Shown: one piece after another, positions 37,201 to 45,869 of the stretch | How positions within the stretch are numbered: position 1 is the stretch's first letter | How the letters are laid out: every line of letters starts with the position of its first letter | Origin: Jiangella sp. DSM 45060 | Lineage (GTDB): Bacteria; Actinomycetota; Actinomycetes; Jiangellales; Jiangellaceae | Assembly: GCF_900105175.1 (NCBI RefSeq) | Contig: NZ_LT629771.1 | Coordinates: 2,170,001-2,234,000, forward strand | Direction: 5' to 3' | Length of the DNA stretch: 64,000 nt | The notes under the pieces: generated by a model | What the model saw: only the letters and a program-made list of their open reading frames with translations | Told to the model about the DNA's origin: nothing | Database searches by the model: none | Position numbers and translations under genes: made by a program

Positions 37201-38543
37201 ACACCGGTGCGTTCCGCGGGCAGGTACAGACGTCGGCGCCCGGTGCGCTCGCCGGCGACCCGAGCTCTGCCGTCGGGCTGGTCAACGGGTACGTCGAGAT
37301 CCCCGACAGCTCGTCGTTGAGTCTGACCGGCCCCTACACGCTCGAGGCCTGGGTCAGGGCGCGGGCCGGCGGCCAGCAGAGCCTCGTGGAGAAGTACCAG
37401 AGCGACCAGTGCCTGCCGTCCCGGGACGGCTACGGCGTCCGCCTGGTCGCCGGCAACAAGCTGCAGCCCTTCTCCATCGGCGGCGACCAGCTCCGCGTCG
37501 GCGCGGCCAGCGAACGCAGCGTGCGGCAGACGGTCTGGCAGCATGTCGCGTCCGTGTACGACGGGACGACCCTTCGGACGTACATCGACGGCCGGCTCCA
37601 GTCCGAGACGCCGCTGACGACGGCTCCCACGGACGGGAGCGGCAGCCTGAAGCTCGGCGCACGTGGCGACGATGCCGGCGACCTGTTCGAAGGGTGGATC
37701 GACGAGGTCGCGGTGTACGACACGGCCCTCAGCGCGGACCAGGTCGACGCCCACTACGTCAAGGGCGTTCTCGGCACCCCTGGCGAGCGGGACGTCCCCG
37801 CAGCGGAGCCGGCGGCGGTCGATCCGGTGGAGTCGCCGCAGCCGGCGGCCCTGGCCGCTCCCGGCGAGTACACGGCGCAGGTCCTGGCCGACGAGCCGGT
37901 CGGCTACTGGCGGCTGGGCGAGTCGTCCGGCACCGCCGCGCAGGACGCCTCGGGTCTGAGCAACCACGGCGCGTACACCGGCGCCGTGATGCCCGGGCTT
38001 CCCGGCGCCCTGGCCGGCGACCCGGACACCGCCGCCGAGCTCATGGGCGGCTACGTCTCCGTGTCTGACTCCGGCTCGCTGAGCCCGACCGGGCCGTTCA
38101 CTCTCGAAGCGTGGGTGAACCTCAACGACGTCTGCACGCAACAAGGCGTCGTCGAGAAGTACGACGCTCCCGCCTTCAACGGCTATCTGATGCGGGTGAC
38201 ACCCGGCGGCCGGTTGAGCGCTTTCACCCTGGGCGGTGATGGCCAAGCCGCGGCGGTGACCGGCCAGTCCGTCGTGATGCCGGGCGAATGGCACCACGTG
38301 GTCGCCGTCTACGACGGCACGAATCTCTCCGTGTACCTCGACGGCGAACTGGACGGCTCGGTGGCCACCAGCATCGACCCGCTCGACGGTCTGGCCGACC
38401 TCAAGCTGGGCGCCAGGGGCGACGACGCCGCCGAGCGGCTGCGCGGCGGCTTGGACGAGGTCGCCGTCTACGACCACGCCCTCACGGTGGAGCGGATCCA
38501 GCACCACTACACGCTGGGGCGCCAGCCCGACGCCGGCGGCTGA
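34206..38543 (+). CDS. Secreted six-hairpin-type glycosidase with two LamG domains
   Basis: A 1445-residue exported protein. A signal peptide (RRAAVVVVAGLMATALGTVG) precedes an N-terminal beta-sandwich-like region to about residue 335. It is followed by an alpha/alpha-barrel glycosidase-like domain (about 345-735; SYEGTSDAFAFVPEVAATVT, GIHHQSEAWRGIRDMGVALR, GIDQQYGYSLGRFLAD) and a beta domain LHIAPATPREWLRDGERIAV, as in GH65/78/95-type enzymes. An Ig-like linker and two LamG (concanavalin-like) domains close it, about 965-1190 and 1220-1440. The GTG at 34206 follows GAGGTGA. The exact GH family is not recognised; catalytic acids are not assigned. It is first gene after the dre-like promoter. 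Confidence 0.78.
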   Translation: MFSISPVRRAAVVVVAGLMATALGTVGAGWAVTPSEGGRPEHSEPAGPAAPLLGGDVRPQALPSTTPAERVEGALALPEHYAERVDHALEQGDDHWGERLLDLPNGPTLENVKPLLVPANHGGPTVAESPWYYLPFTYPAPDPHEWSAQRDFSLHVADGSELLSQWSDERASQRVRFAVGPQRDELFGAAEARSDEPELRDGYLPILVNRYTDAQGVAYERESFTATLEPGGPLVNLIRFTADASGADAVDGHLRVTVETAGVDGAVARDGRVTVGDEVILAHSGDATWASPWLDVDLDLSAGPASVYLIVANEPAALPGVQASQAVFEQTREQVSEYWHTLLESGSEIELPESYAADAMRNTLLNNLVMGFNLTVGNSYEGTSDAFAFVPEVAATVTSLGDFGYEDRFRENLDELMDRGQGSAFFTTWERGIKLQLAANHYLQTKDGSLIEERLETFESWLAEFASQRDADPHGLLAKARYASDIPEPVYGIHHQSEAWRGIRDMGVALRLMGRTAEADAFTQEADELQDALVDAIDRSKTTLPDGSIFVPIGLLHDSPEQPYERLTDTTLGSYWNLIMPYALATGVLPPDGPTATGLREYLNRHGSMFLGMVRFNLAGGDPGVCHTKGAPWWPSSPGYKSTGIDQQYGYSLGRFLADSEDADRLGLSFYGMLAHNFTPNTFVAGEGATLSPCPQLGEYYRSQYWPPLSPNNATYLKALRLMLVREDVDAAGLPTELHIAPATPREWLRDGERIAVRDLPSSFGPIAFEVTSSLEDGYVTARIEPPAVEEGRAAAAEVTVHLRAPAGHRLTGVTVDGEQVPFDASSESVRLGAVREPVTVEASYEDAPVSSDAYAAVATADTERTLVEPGETVELELDVETLGLNQVRGLVDVEVPAGWTASRTKLRFDVDSAGELAWTRLPLTVTVPRDAASGSYELTFVTKPYRGAEQTTRVDLRVAVPADGTYADLVEQAQPVGFWRFDETGAGEAVADSSGSGNTGAFRGQVQTSAPGALAGDPSSAVGLVNGYVEIPDSSSLSLTGPYTLEAWVRARAGGQQSLVEKYQSDQCLPSRDGYGVRLVAGNKLQPFSIGGDQLRVGAASERSVRQTVWQHVASVYDGTTLRTYIDGRLQSETPLTTAPTDGSGSLKLGARGDDAGDLFEGWIDEVAVYDTALSADQVDAHYVKGVLGTPGERDVPAAEPAAVDPVESPQPAALAAPGEYTAQVLADEPVGYWRLGESSGTAAQDASGLSNHGAYTGAVMPGLPGALAGDPDTAAELMGGYVSVSDSGSLSPTGPFTLEAWVNLNDVCTQQGVVEKYDAPAFNGYLMRVTPGGRLSAFTLGGDGQAAAVTGQSVVMPGEWHHVVAVYDGTNLSVYLDGELDGSVATSIDPLDGLADLKLGARGDDAAERLRGGLDEVAVYDHALTVERIQHHYTLGRQPDAGG

Positions 38544-38556
38544 CGGGCATCGGCAC

Positions 38557-38584
38557 GGGTGGGCCACCGATCGGTGGCCCACCC
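38557..38584. terminator. 28-bp perfect palindrome after the first glycosidase gene
   Basis: A perfect inverted repeat with arms GGGTGGGCCACCGA and its complement, no loop bases. It is very stable as RNA (GC-rich 12-base stem), but without a T-tract. It may attenuate transcription between the first glycosidase and the GH84 gene, or act as an mRNA stabiliser. Confidence 0.6.
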
Positions 38585-38647
38585 GCGCGTCACTCCGGCA
38601 CGACACGGCTGACCAGGAACACCGACCCGACAACCAGGAGGCCTGGC

Positions 38648-41600
38648 ATGACACACCACCCTCTGTCCTTCCGCCGGTGGCGGCGACGAGTGATCGGCGC
38701 GGCCGCCGGGGTCGCCGTCCTCGCCATCAGCCTCACACCGGTGTCGGCCGGCGGCGAGCGGATGACCGAAGCGGCCGATCCCGCGCCGTCGATCCTGCCG
38801 ATGCCGCAGGAGACCGGTCCGCGATCGGGCGGCGTCCAGCTCACCGGCGAGGTCCGGGTCGTCGCCGGCGACTCCGCGGACGGGGCGGCGCTGCGAGCAC
38901 TCGGGGAGGTGTTCGGGGAGTACGGGCTGACCATGCGCGTCGTACCCGAGGCCGACGCCGGGACCGGGCGGCCGGTCGTCGTGCTGGGAGGGCCGGCCGA
39001 GACACCGGCCAGTGTCGATGCCCTTCGAGCGTTCGACGTCGAAGGGCCGGAGGCCTTGCCCGCCGAGGGCTACGTCCTGGTCGCGGGCCGGGACGACCGG
39101 GGACGGTCGCGCATCGTGCTGTCCGGTGTCGACGGCACCGGGACCTTCTACGCTGTGCAGTCCCTTCGGCAGCTGCTGGCCGAGTCAGGCGCCGGGGCGC
39201 GGGTCGACGGGGTCGAGATCCGGGACTGGCCGGCGTATGGGATCCGCGGCGGCATGGAGTCCTTCTACGGGCCGGTCTGGACACAGGAGGACCGCCGCTC
39301 GCAGATCGAGTTCCTGGCCCGGCACAAGATGAACCAGTTCTTCTTCGGCCCGGCCGACGACCTGCGCACCGGCAGCGACTGGGCCCTGCCCTACGAGGCG
39401 GAGGAGTTGGCCCGTCTCAAGGAGATCGTCGACCTCGCGCGGGCCAGCCACGTCGACTTCGTGTATCGGGTCTCGCCCGAGGCGCCGATGGCGCCGAGCC
39501 GAGGCATCTGCCACGTGAGCGCGTCCGACCGCGAGAAGCTGCTGGTCCGCTTCGACCAGCTCTGGGACATCGGCGTGCGCAGCTTCGTCATCGCGTGGGA
39601 CGACGTGTCCGGCAACTTCGCCTGCGAGGATGACCGGGCGGCGTACGGCGGCGACGTCTCACCCCTGGCGGCGGCCCAGGCGGACGTCACCAACTTCATG
39701 CAACGCGAGTTCGTCGAGACGCACCCCGGGGCGTCCCGCCTGGTCACGGTGCCGACGGAGTACTGGGGGACCGACCAGACGACCTACCGCGACCGGTTCG
39801 ACGAGCTGCTGAGCACCGAGGTCGACATCTACTGGACCGGTCCGGCCGTGGTCTCGCCGACGATCACCTCCGATGACCTCGCCGCCGCCCAGGACGCCTT
39901 CCCGCGGCACCGGATCATGATCTGGGACAACTATCCGGTCAACGACTACGCGTCGAACCGCCTGCTGCTGGGGCCGCTGGTGAATCGCGACCCCGCGATG
40001 GCCGACGACGTCATCGGAATCTCCTACAACGAGCTGGTCCGGAACCAGCAGGCGTCGCAGATCCCGCTGGGCACGCAGGCCGACTATTCCTGGAACCCCG
40101 ATGACTACGACCCCGAGCGCTCCTGGACCCACACGCTGCGGATTCTCGGCGAAGACGCCTACCCGGAGCTCCGCCTCTTCGCCGAGAACAACCGGGCGAG
40201 CATCCTCGATCCCACCGAGCGGCCCGAACTGGCCGCGCTGGTCGAGGAACTGATCTCGGCCTACACCGAGGGCCGGTCGGTGGACGACGTGCTCGACCGG
40301 CTCGACGAACAGCTGCGCCGCCTCGAGAACCTCCCGGCCCGGCTCCGGGCGCGGCTGGACGACGAACTGATGCTCTCGCAGATCGGGCCGTGGCTGGATC
40401 GGATCGGCGTGACCGGCGAAGCGGGTCGCGCCGCGCTGGACCTCCTGCGTGCCCAGGACAGCGGCCGGAGCGAGGCGGCCTGGCTGGCCCGGCGGGAGCA
40501 GGCGCGGGTACGCGGCATCCTCGACGGCACCTGGCACCAGATCGCGCCAGGGCCGATCGACCGGCTTCTCGACTTCGCGGCGCAGCAGAGCGACAGCTAC
40601 ATCGGCACCCACTGGTACGGCGATCTCGGGACGCCGGCCGGATCGCCGTCCGCGGCAGACGGGTCGTCGCCGGCCAACCTGGCCGACAGCCGGAACGACA
40701 CCGCGTACGTCGCGGCCGGCCCACCGCAGCCCGGCGACGCGGTGACCGTGCCGATCACCCAGCCGCACAGCCTCGAGTCGGTCACGGTCGTCCAGGACGC
40801 CGACGCACCAGCGGACGGCAAGGTCCAGGCCTTGGTCGGCGACCGGTGGACCGATCTCGGACCCCTCGGCGACGGCTTCACGACGGTGCCGGGCCAGGGC
40901 CTCGCGGCGAGCGCGGTACGGATCAGCTGGGCCGCCGGCAGCAGCGCACCCCGGATCTACGAAGTCGTCCCGCACTACTCCGACGTCCTCAGCGGACGAG
41001 TCCGTCTCGACCCGCCCGGCGCGCGGATCGCGGCGGGATCGACCAAGCGGTTCGACGTCGAGCTCGAGGTGTTCGCCGACGGCGCGCTCACCGGTCAGGT
41101 CACCGCGACCGGACCGGACGGGTGGACCCTCGATCCGGCGGAGCGGCAGGTGAGACTTCGGCCCGACGGGCGGACCATCGTGGCACGCGTGCCAGTGGAC
41201 ATCGCCGTCCCGGCCGGGACCGCGGACGGCCGCCACCAGGTCGAGGTGACGTTCCGAAGCGGCGACGCGACGCCTCACACGGTGTCGGTGCCGGTCCTGG
41301 TGGGCGACACGAACTACCCCGATCTCGTCGACGTGGCGGGCCCCGTCGGCTACTGGCGTCTCGGCGATCCCGCCGGATCGGACGTCGCCGTCGACAGCTC
41401 GCCGACCGAGCAGAACGGCAGCTACCTCGAAGGTGCCGAAGCCGGCGCTCCGGGAGCACTCGCCGACGACACCGGCGCCGACCTCGCCGCGGGCTACGTC
41501 GAGGTTCCTCGCACCGAGCGGACCGATCTCACCGGCCCGTTCACCTTGGAGGCCTGGGTGAAGCCCGACACGATCGTCGCGTCACCGGGACAGGCGATCA

Positions 41601-41977
41601 TCGAGAGCTACACCGGCCCGGCGGTCAACGGTTTCGCCCTCCGGGTGGACAACGGCGTGGCTCAGGCGTGGACACTCGGCAGCCCCGGACAGGGGTACGG
41701 TGTCGTCACCGGCCGGACCCGGCTCACGGCCGGCGACTGGCATCACGTCGCCGCCGTGTACGACGGCTCCCAGCTGACGGTCTACGTCAACGGGGTAGCC
41801 GACGGCAGTGTGGCCACGTCGATCTCACCGGGCAGCGGGAACGCGACCATCAAGCTCGGCGGACGCGGCGACGACAGCTTCCAGCGCCTGCGCGGAGACC
41901 TGGACGAGGCCGCGATCTACGATCGTGCGCTGTCGGCCGAGGAGATCCAGGAGCACTACCTGACCGGGGTCGGCTGA
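38648..41977 (+). CDS. Secreted GH84-type beta-N-acetylglucosaminidase with LamG domain
   Basis: An 1109-residue exported enzyme. A signal peptide (VIGAAAGVAVLAISLTPVSA) is followed by an N-terminal GH84/GH20-type alpha/beta domain (about 45-185) and a TIM barrel beginning YGIRGGMESFYGPVWTQEDR. The catalytic Asp-Asp pair of GH84 is at about residues 318-319 in FVIAWDDVSG; MIWDNYPVNDYASN and the substrate-loop TEYWGTD fit. Helical and F5/8C-like regions follow, then a LamG domain at about 890-1105. It likely releases GlcNAc from glycoproteins, mucin or hyaluronan fragments. The ATG at 38648 follows AGGAGG. Confidence 0.9.
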   Translation: MTHHPLSFRRWRRRVIGAAAGVAVLAISLTPVSAGGERMTEAADPAPSILPMPQETGPRSGGVQLTGEVRVVAGDSADGAALRALGEVFGEYGLTMRVVPEADAGTGRPVVVLGGPAETPASVDALRAFDVEGPEALPAEGYVLVAGRDDRGRSRIVLSGVDGTGTFYAVQSLRQLLAESGAGARVDGVEIRDWPAYGIRGGMESFYGPVWTQEDRRSQIEFLARHKMNQFFFGPADDLRTGSDWALPYEAEELARLKEIVDLARASHVDFVYRVSPEAPMAPSRGICHVSASDREKLLVRFDQLWDIGVRSFVIAWDDVSGNFACEDDRAAYGGDVSPLAAAQADVTNFMQREFVETHPGASRLVTVPTEYWGTDQTTYRDRFDELLSTEVDIYWTGPAVVSPTITSDDLAAAQDAFPRHRIMIWDNYPVNDYASNRLLLGPLVNRDPAMADDVIGISYNELVRNQQASQIPLGTQADYSWNPDDYDPERSWTHTLRILGEDAYPELRLFAENNRASILDPTERPELAALVEELISAYTEGRSVDDVLDRLDEQLRRLENLPARLRARLDDELMLSQIGPWLDRIGVTGEAGRAALDLLRAQDSGRSEAAWLARREQARVRGILDGTWHQIAPGPIDRLLDFAAQQSDSYIGTHWYGDLGTPAGSPSAADGSSPANLADSRNDTAYVAAGPPQPGDAVTVPITQPHSLESVTVVQDADAPADGKVQALVGDRWTDLGPLGDGFTTVPGQGLAASAVRISWAAGSSAPRIYEVVPHYSDVLSGRVRLDPPGARIAAGSTKRFDVELEVFADGALTGQVTATGPDGWTLDPAERQVRLRPDGRTIVARVPVDIAVPAGTADGRHQVEVTFRSGDATPHTVSVPVLVGDTNYPDLVDVAGPVGYWRLGDPAGSDVAVDSSPTEQNGSYLEGAEAGAPGALADDTGADLAAGYVEVPRTERTDLTGPFTLEAWVKPDTIVASPGQAIIESYTGPAVNGFALRVDNGVAQAWTLGSPGQGYGVVTGRTRLTAGDWHHVAAVYDGSQLTVYVNGVADGSVATSISPGSGNATIKLGGRGDDSFQRLRGDLDEAAIYDRALSAEEIQEHYLTGVG

Positions 41978-41982
41978 CGTGC

Positions 41983-42049
41983 GGCTGACCGCAGCGTCCT
42001 GTGATTCGAGGATTCCGGCCCCTCACTCTGCCGGACGCTGCGGTCAGCC
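41983..42049. repeat. 17-bp perfect inverted repeat between GH84 and GH20 genes
   Basis: GGCTGACCGCAGCGTCC (41983-41999) is exactly complementary to 42033-42049, with a 33-base loop. It starts five bases after the GH84 stop and would terminate or separate transcription before the GH20 promoter. Confidence 0.6.
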
Positions 42050-42066
42050 ATCGGCTGACGGGCCGA

Positions 42067-42154
42067 CGACACCGAACGGTGTCGGTCAATGATTGTTAAT
42101 GCGCGAAATAGGCTCTATTCGTGCTTGACCGCTCACGCGAAACGCCGCTACGTT
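42067..42154 (+). promoter_or_regulatory. GH20 promoter with upstream palindrome
   Basis: The 18-base palindrome CGACACCGAACGGTGTCG (42067-42084) is followed by an AT-richer stretch with the small dyad AATAGGCTCTATT (42107-42119). Then comes a good promoter: TTGACC (42125-42130), 18-base spacer, TACGTT (42149-42154). The palindrome is a candidate operator different from the dre-like sites at 33734 and 34113. Confidence 0.6.
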
Positions 42155-42196
42155 CGGTCCCTGTCCGCGGAGCCGTCCGTCGATCCGGGAGCGGGT

Positions 42197-45100
42197 ATGC
42201 CGATGTCGTCCACCGTGCGTGCGAGTCTGGTCGCCACCGCCGCGGCGGTCATGCTCATGAGTTCCACGCTGCCATCGGCAGGTGAGTCCGGGCCGGCCCC
42301 TGGCGCCGGCCCGACGACGGCTGACGCGGCTCCTGCCGTCGTGCCGTCGCTGCAGGAATGGACCGGGGGTGGCGAGACCTTCCTGCTGCCGCCGGGTGCG
42401 CGCATTGTCGCCGACGGGGACGACGCGCGGCTGCTGGGCGCTTCGCTGGAGGCCTTCGCGGCCGATCTGCGCACCATCACCGGGCGCGAGCTGCCCGTCG
42501 TGGCCGGCGTCGAGCCGTCGCCCGGTGACGTCGTTCTCGATGTCGACGAGGCCGTGGCCGATTCGCCGGTGCAGGCCGGTGGCAAGGCCCGCGACGAGGT
42601 GTACGAGCTCGACATCGCGGCCGGCCTCACCGTACGCGGCCGGACGCCGGCCGGTGTCCAGCGTGGCACCCAGACGGTCCTGCAGCTGTTCTCGCTCGAC
42701 CCCGGGCACGTCGAGGTCCCGACCGGCCACGCGCGCGACTGGCCGAAGGCCGGCGACCGCGGCTTCATGCTCGACGCCGGGCGGCACTACTACGACCCCG
42801 ACTACATCGAGCAGGTCATCCGCACCATGGCCTGGTACAAGATGAACACGCTGCACCTGCACCTCACGGAGTGGAACGCCTTCCGCCTGGACAGCCCGGC
42901 CTTCCCCGGCCTGGCGCACGAAGACTCCTACACGCAGGCGGACATCGCCCGGTTCGAGGACGTCGCCGCACGGTACGGCGTCGAGATCCTCCCGGAGATC
43001 GACCTGCCCGGGCATGCCACCGCCATCGCGGACTGGGCGCCCGCGACCAAGTGGAGCTGCCCCTCGGCGGCGAACTGGTTCGAGCGCGACTTCACGCTGA
43101 ACGTCACCAAGCCGGAGACCGAGGCGACGGTGGCGGCGATCCTCGACGAGTTCGTGCCGTGGTTTCGCGGTCCGCGTTTCCACGTCGGCACCGACGAGTA
43201 CCCGACGGCCGGTGCGCAGGCGCAGTGTCCCGAGCTGGTGGAGTACGCGGCCCAGAACGGCTACGCCACCACCGCCGACGTCTTCGTAGACTTCATCGAC
43301 CGGATGAACGAGATGGTCAAGGCGCACGGTAAGCGCACGGTCATCTGGAACTGGTGGGACCACGATCAGGACCCCGTCACTGCGCCGAGCAAGGACATCA
43401 TCGTCGAGGCGTGGACCGGCGACCACCAGCCGTACGTCGACCAAGGCTACGACGTCATCAACTCCGACAGCCGGCGCTTCTACATCACGCCCTTGGCGCC
43501 GCCCGGAGGAGCGCTGCTGCCGGACACCGGCTGGATCAACTCCTCGTTCGTGCCGGCCGACGACGCCGCGGTGCAGGGCTACCTCCTCTCGCGGTGGTCC
43601 GACCAGGCCTTCGACCAGCCGGACAGCTACTTCGAGTGGTTCGCCGGGCGCCCGCAGCAGGTGCTGGCCGACCGTGCCTGGGGCGGGCCGGGCGCACCGA
43701 CGAACTTCGCGCTCGAAGAGCGGGCCGACGCCATCGGAGCGCCGCCCGGCGTGGTGACCGACGTGCCGGCCGGAGCCGTTCCGGTGACGGGCGACGTGTA
43801 CGCCTCGGGCGAGCCGTGGGACGCCGCCGGTGCCGCGGAGCACGCGTTCGACGGCGATCCGGGGACGTTCGTCGACCTCGCCGCCGCCGACGGCGGGTAC
43901 GTCGGCCTCGACCTCGGCGCCGGTAACGAGACCCGGCTGAGCGGCGTCCGCGCGATCCCGCGCCCGGGGTCCGGGCTGGCGCGCATGGTCGGCGGCCGCT
44001 TCCAGGGCTGCGCGGACGGGCCCGACGCGGGCTGCACGGATCTCGCGGTCGTGCAGTGGCGGCCGTTCCGCGACTGGCTCGACCTTCCGGTCGCCGGCGC
44101 CGGGTCGTACCGCTGGTTCCGGTACGTGTCGCCCGACGGCGGGCACGCCAACCTCGCCGAGGTGCGGTTCCTCACCGACGCGCCGAGCGACGTGCGGACC
44201 GTCGTGCGTCCGCCGGAGACCGTGCGTGCCCTCGGTGAGAACGTCGTCACCGTCGAGTTGGAGAATCCCGGTGAGACGGTGGTGGACGGTGTACGGCTGG
44301 ACGTCCGTGCGCGTGGCGGCCTCGACTTCCGCACCGTCGCTCTCGAGGTGCCGCAGGTCCCGCAGTCGCTGGCGCCCGGCGAACGGCGCGAGATCGAGGT
44401 GCGGATGCCGCTGGGGCTCGACGCCCGCCCCGGCGACTACCGCCTCCAGGTGGTCACCAGCTGGCGGACCGGCGACGGCCCCGGCGCCGGCCGGGCTCAG
44501 ACGGTGCGGACCGCGACCGCGGTGCTCGGTGGCGCGCCGGTGGCGCTGACGAGCGAGGGCGGTGTCCCCATCGCCGACGGTGGCCGGACCACCGTCAGTT
44601 TGACCGCCACCAACAACGCCGCCCAGCCGGTTCGGCTGACGGTCACGCCGCGGCCGCCGGACGGCACGGCGGTGCGGCCCGGCGCGCTGCCGGTGCGCCT
44701 CGGTCCCGGCCAGTCGCGCCGCCTGACCTTCGTGGTCGACCTCGCGGATCGTCCCGGTGTGGTGCAGCTGCCCTTCGAGACCGTCGTCACCCACGATCGC
44801 ACCGCCTACGACGGCCCGGCGGCGACGGTCTCGCTGAGCGTGCCCTACCCGAACCTTTCCGCGGCGTTCGATCGGCGTGGCATGACCCGCGACGACGACG
44901 TCGCGCCGGCGTGGCTCGGCGGCGGGATCGACGGCGACGGCTCGTCGATCTCGTGGGACGCGCTGGCGGCCGCCGGCGTCCAGCCGGGCGGCACCGTCCG
45001 ACACGGCGGGTTCGACTTCACGTGGCCCGCCGAGGGTGGACCCGATCACCTCGCGGCGCAGGGCCAGGCGATCGAGGTCGGCGCGTCGGGCTCCGAGCTC

Positions 45101-45406
45101 GGTCTGCTCACCACGGGCGCGTACGCGCCGGTGACCGGTACCGGAAGCGTCCACTACACCGACGGCACCGTGACGGAGTTCGCGCTGGCCGACCCCGACT
45201 GGCACGTCGCGCCGCCAGAGTCCGACGTCGCGATCACCATGACGTACAACAACTACGCACCGGTGGGCCGGGTGGATCGCCCGACCTACGTCTTCTTCCA
45301 CACCGTCCCCCTGGACGAGCGAAGGACGGTCGAATACGTGGTGCTGCCGGTTTCGGACCAGGGCGGAAAGTTCTTCCACCGGATCTTCGCGATGGCACTG
45401 CGTTGA
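42197..45406 (+). CDS. Secreted GH20-type beta-N-acetylhexosaminidase
   Basis: A 1069-residue exported enzyme. The ATG at 42197 (MPMSSTVRASLVATAAAVML) was chosen because it follows GGGAG and lies downstream of the promoter; the open frame itself extends to 42089. After the signal peptide come the GH20 N-terminal domain and a TIM barrel with FMLDAGRHYYDPDYIEQVIR and the catalytic Asp-Glu at about residues 333-334 in RFHVGTDEY (GTDE, not the commoner GGDE). Later modules are F5/8C-like (about 535-665), NEW3-like beta domains and a C-terminal carbohydrate-associated domain. It complements GH84 in releasing hexosamines. Confidence 0.9.
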   Translation: MPMSSTVRASLVATAAAVMLMSSTLPSAGESGPAPGAGPTTADAAPAVVPSLQEWTGGGETFLLPPGARIVADGDDARLLGASLEAFAADLRTITGRELPVVAGVEPSPGDVVLDVDEAVADSPVQAGGKARDEVYELDIAAGLTVRGRTPAGVQRGTQTVLQLFSLDPGHVEVPTGHARDWPKAGDRGFMLDAGRHYYDPDYIEQVIRTMAWYKMNTLHLHLTEWNAFRLDSPAFPGLAHEDSYTQADIARFEDVAARYGVEILPEIDLPGHATAIADWAPATKWSCPSAANWFERDFTLNVTKPETEATVAAILDEFVPWFRGPRFHVGTDEYPTAGAQAQCPELVEYAAQNGYATTADVFVDFIDRMNEMVKAHGKRTVIWNWWDHDQDPVTAPSKDIIVEAWTGDHQPYVDQGYDVINSDSRRFYITPLAPPGGALLPDTGWINSSFVPADDAAVQGYLLSRWSDQAFDQPDSYFEWFAGRPQQVLADRAWGGPGAPTNFALEERADAIGAPPGVVTDVPAGAVPVTGDVYASGEPWDAAGAAEHAFDGDPGTFVDLAAADGGYVGLDLGAGNETRLSGVRAIPRPGSGLARMVGGRFQGCADGPDAGCTDLAVVQWRPFRDWLDLPVAGAGSYRWFRYVSPDGGHANLAEVRFLTDAPSDVRTVVRPPETVRALGENVVTVELENPGETVVDGVRLDVRARGGLDFRTVALEVPQVPQSLAPGERREIEVRMPLGLDARPGDYRLQVVTSWRTGDGPGAGRAQTVRTATAVLGGAPVALTSEGGVPIADGGRTTVSLTATNNAAQPVRLTVTPRPPDGTAVRPGALPVRLGPGQSRRLTFVVDLADRPGVVQLPFETVVTHDRTAYDGPAATVSLSVPYPNLSAAFDRRGMTRDDDVAPAWLGGGIDGDGSSISWDALAAAGVQPGGTVRHGGFDFTWPAEGGPDHLAAQGQAIEVGASGSELGLLTTGAYAPVTGTGSVHYTDGTVTEFALADPDWHVAPPESDVAITMTYNNYAPVGRVDRPTYVFFHTVPLDERRTVEYVVLPVSDQGGKFFHRIFAMALR

Positions 45407-45869
45407 TGTCAGGGGAGACCGTCGCCGATCCGGGACGCACGCTGTGTCGCCCGTCTCGACGAGCCGATCGGGGTCGCCGTGCCCAGAGGCGGGGTGACCT
45501 CGCCAGGCGGTCGCCGCTGACCATGCACGATGCGGCGCTGGCGCCGCTCGAAACACTCGCCCTGGGCATCGAACTCGACGGTGCCGTCATGGTTCGCGTT
45601 GCGAGGTCGTCCCAGCCCTGACGTGACCGCCACCAGAGAAGGAGCCGTGCCCCACGCGCCGGGAACGTGGTCATCGAGGAGCAGTCGGTGACCGGCCACG
45701 ACGACATCATCGAGCGGCCGGCCGCGGAGGCCGTCCCGCTGTTCTGGCGTTTCATGATCGAGAAGTTCGGGATCGCACCCGAGCGCCGTTGACGCATGGT
45801 CGCGAGCCGCGCTTCCACTTGACCTTGACACAGTGAGAAGCCGTCCACTGGGTCGAGGAGGTGGTCGTG
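45407..45869. other. Gene-poor interval with a possible C-terminal gene fragment
   Basis: No intact gene is apparent. A short plus-strand frame (45667-45792) ends VPLFWRFMIEKFGIAPERR and looks like a C-terminal piece of a lost protein. Near the right end, CTTGACCTTGACACAGTG (45821-45838) resembles the left arm and -35 of MerR-type promoters, fitting the MerR gene downstream. This may be the decayed right border of the glycosidase block. Confidence 0.4.

Noticed and set aside
42086..45556. 1156-residue minus-strand frame opposite GH20
   Set aside because: Antisense of a clear glycosidase gene; no domain or start signals.
45409..45831. 140-residue minus-strand frame after GH20
   Set aside because: No ribosome-binding site and no recognisable family; I treat the region as gene-poor.
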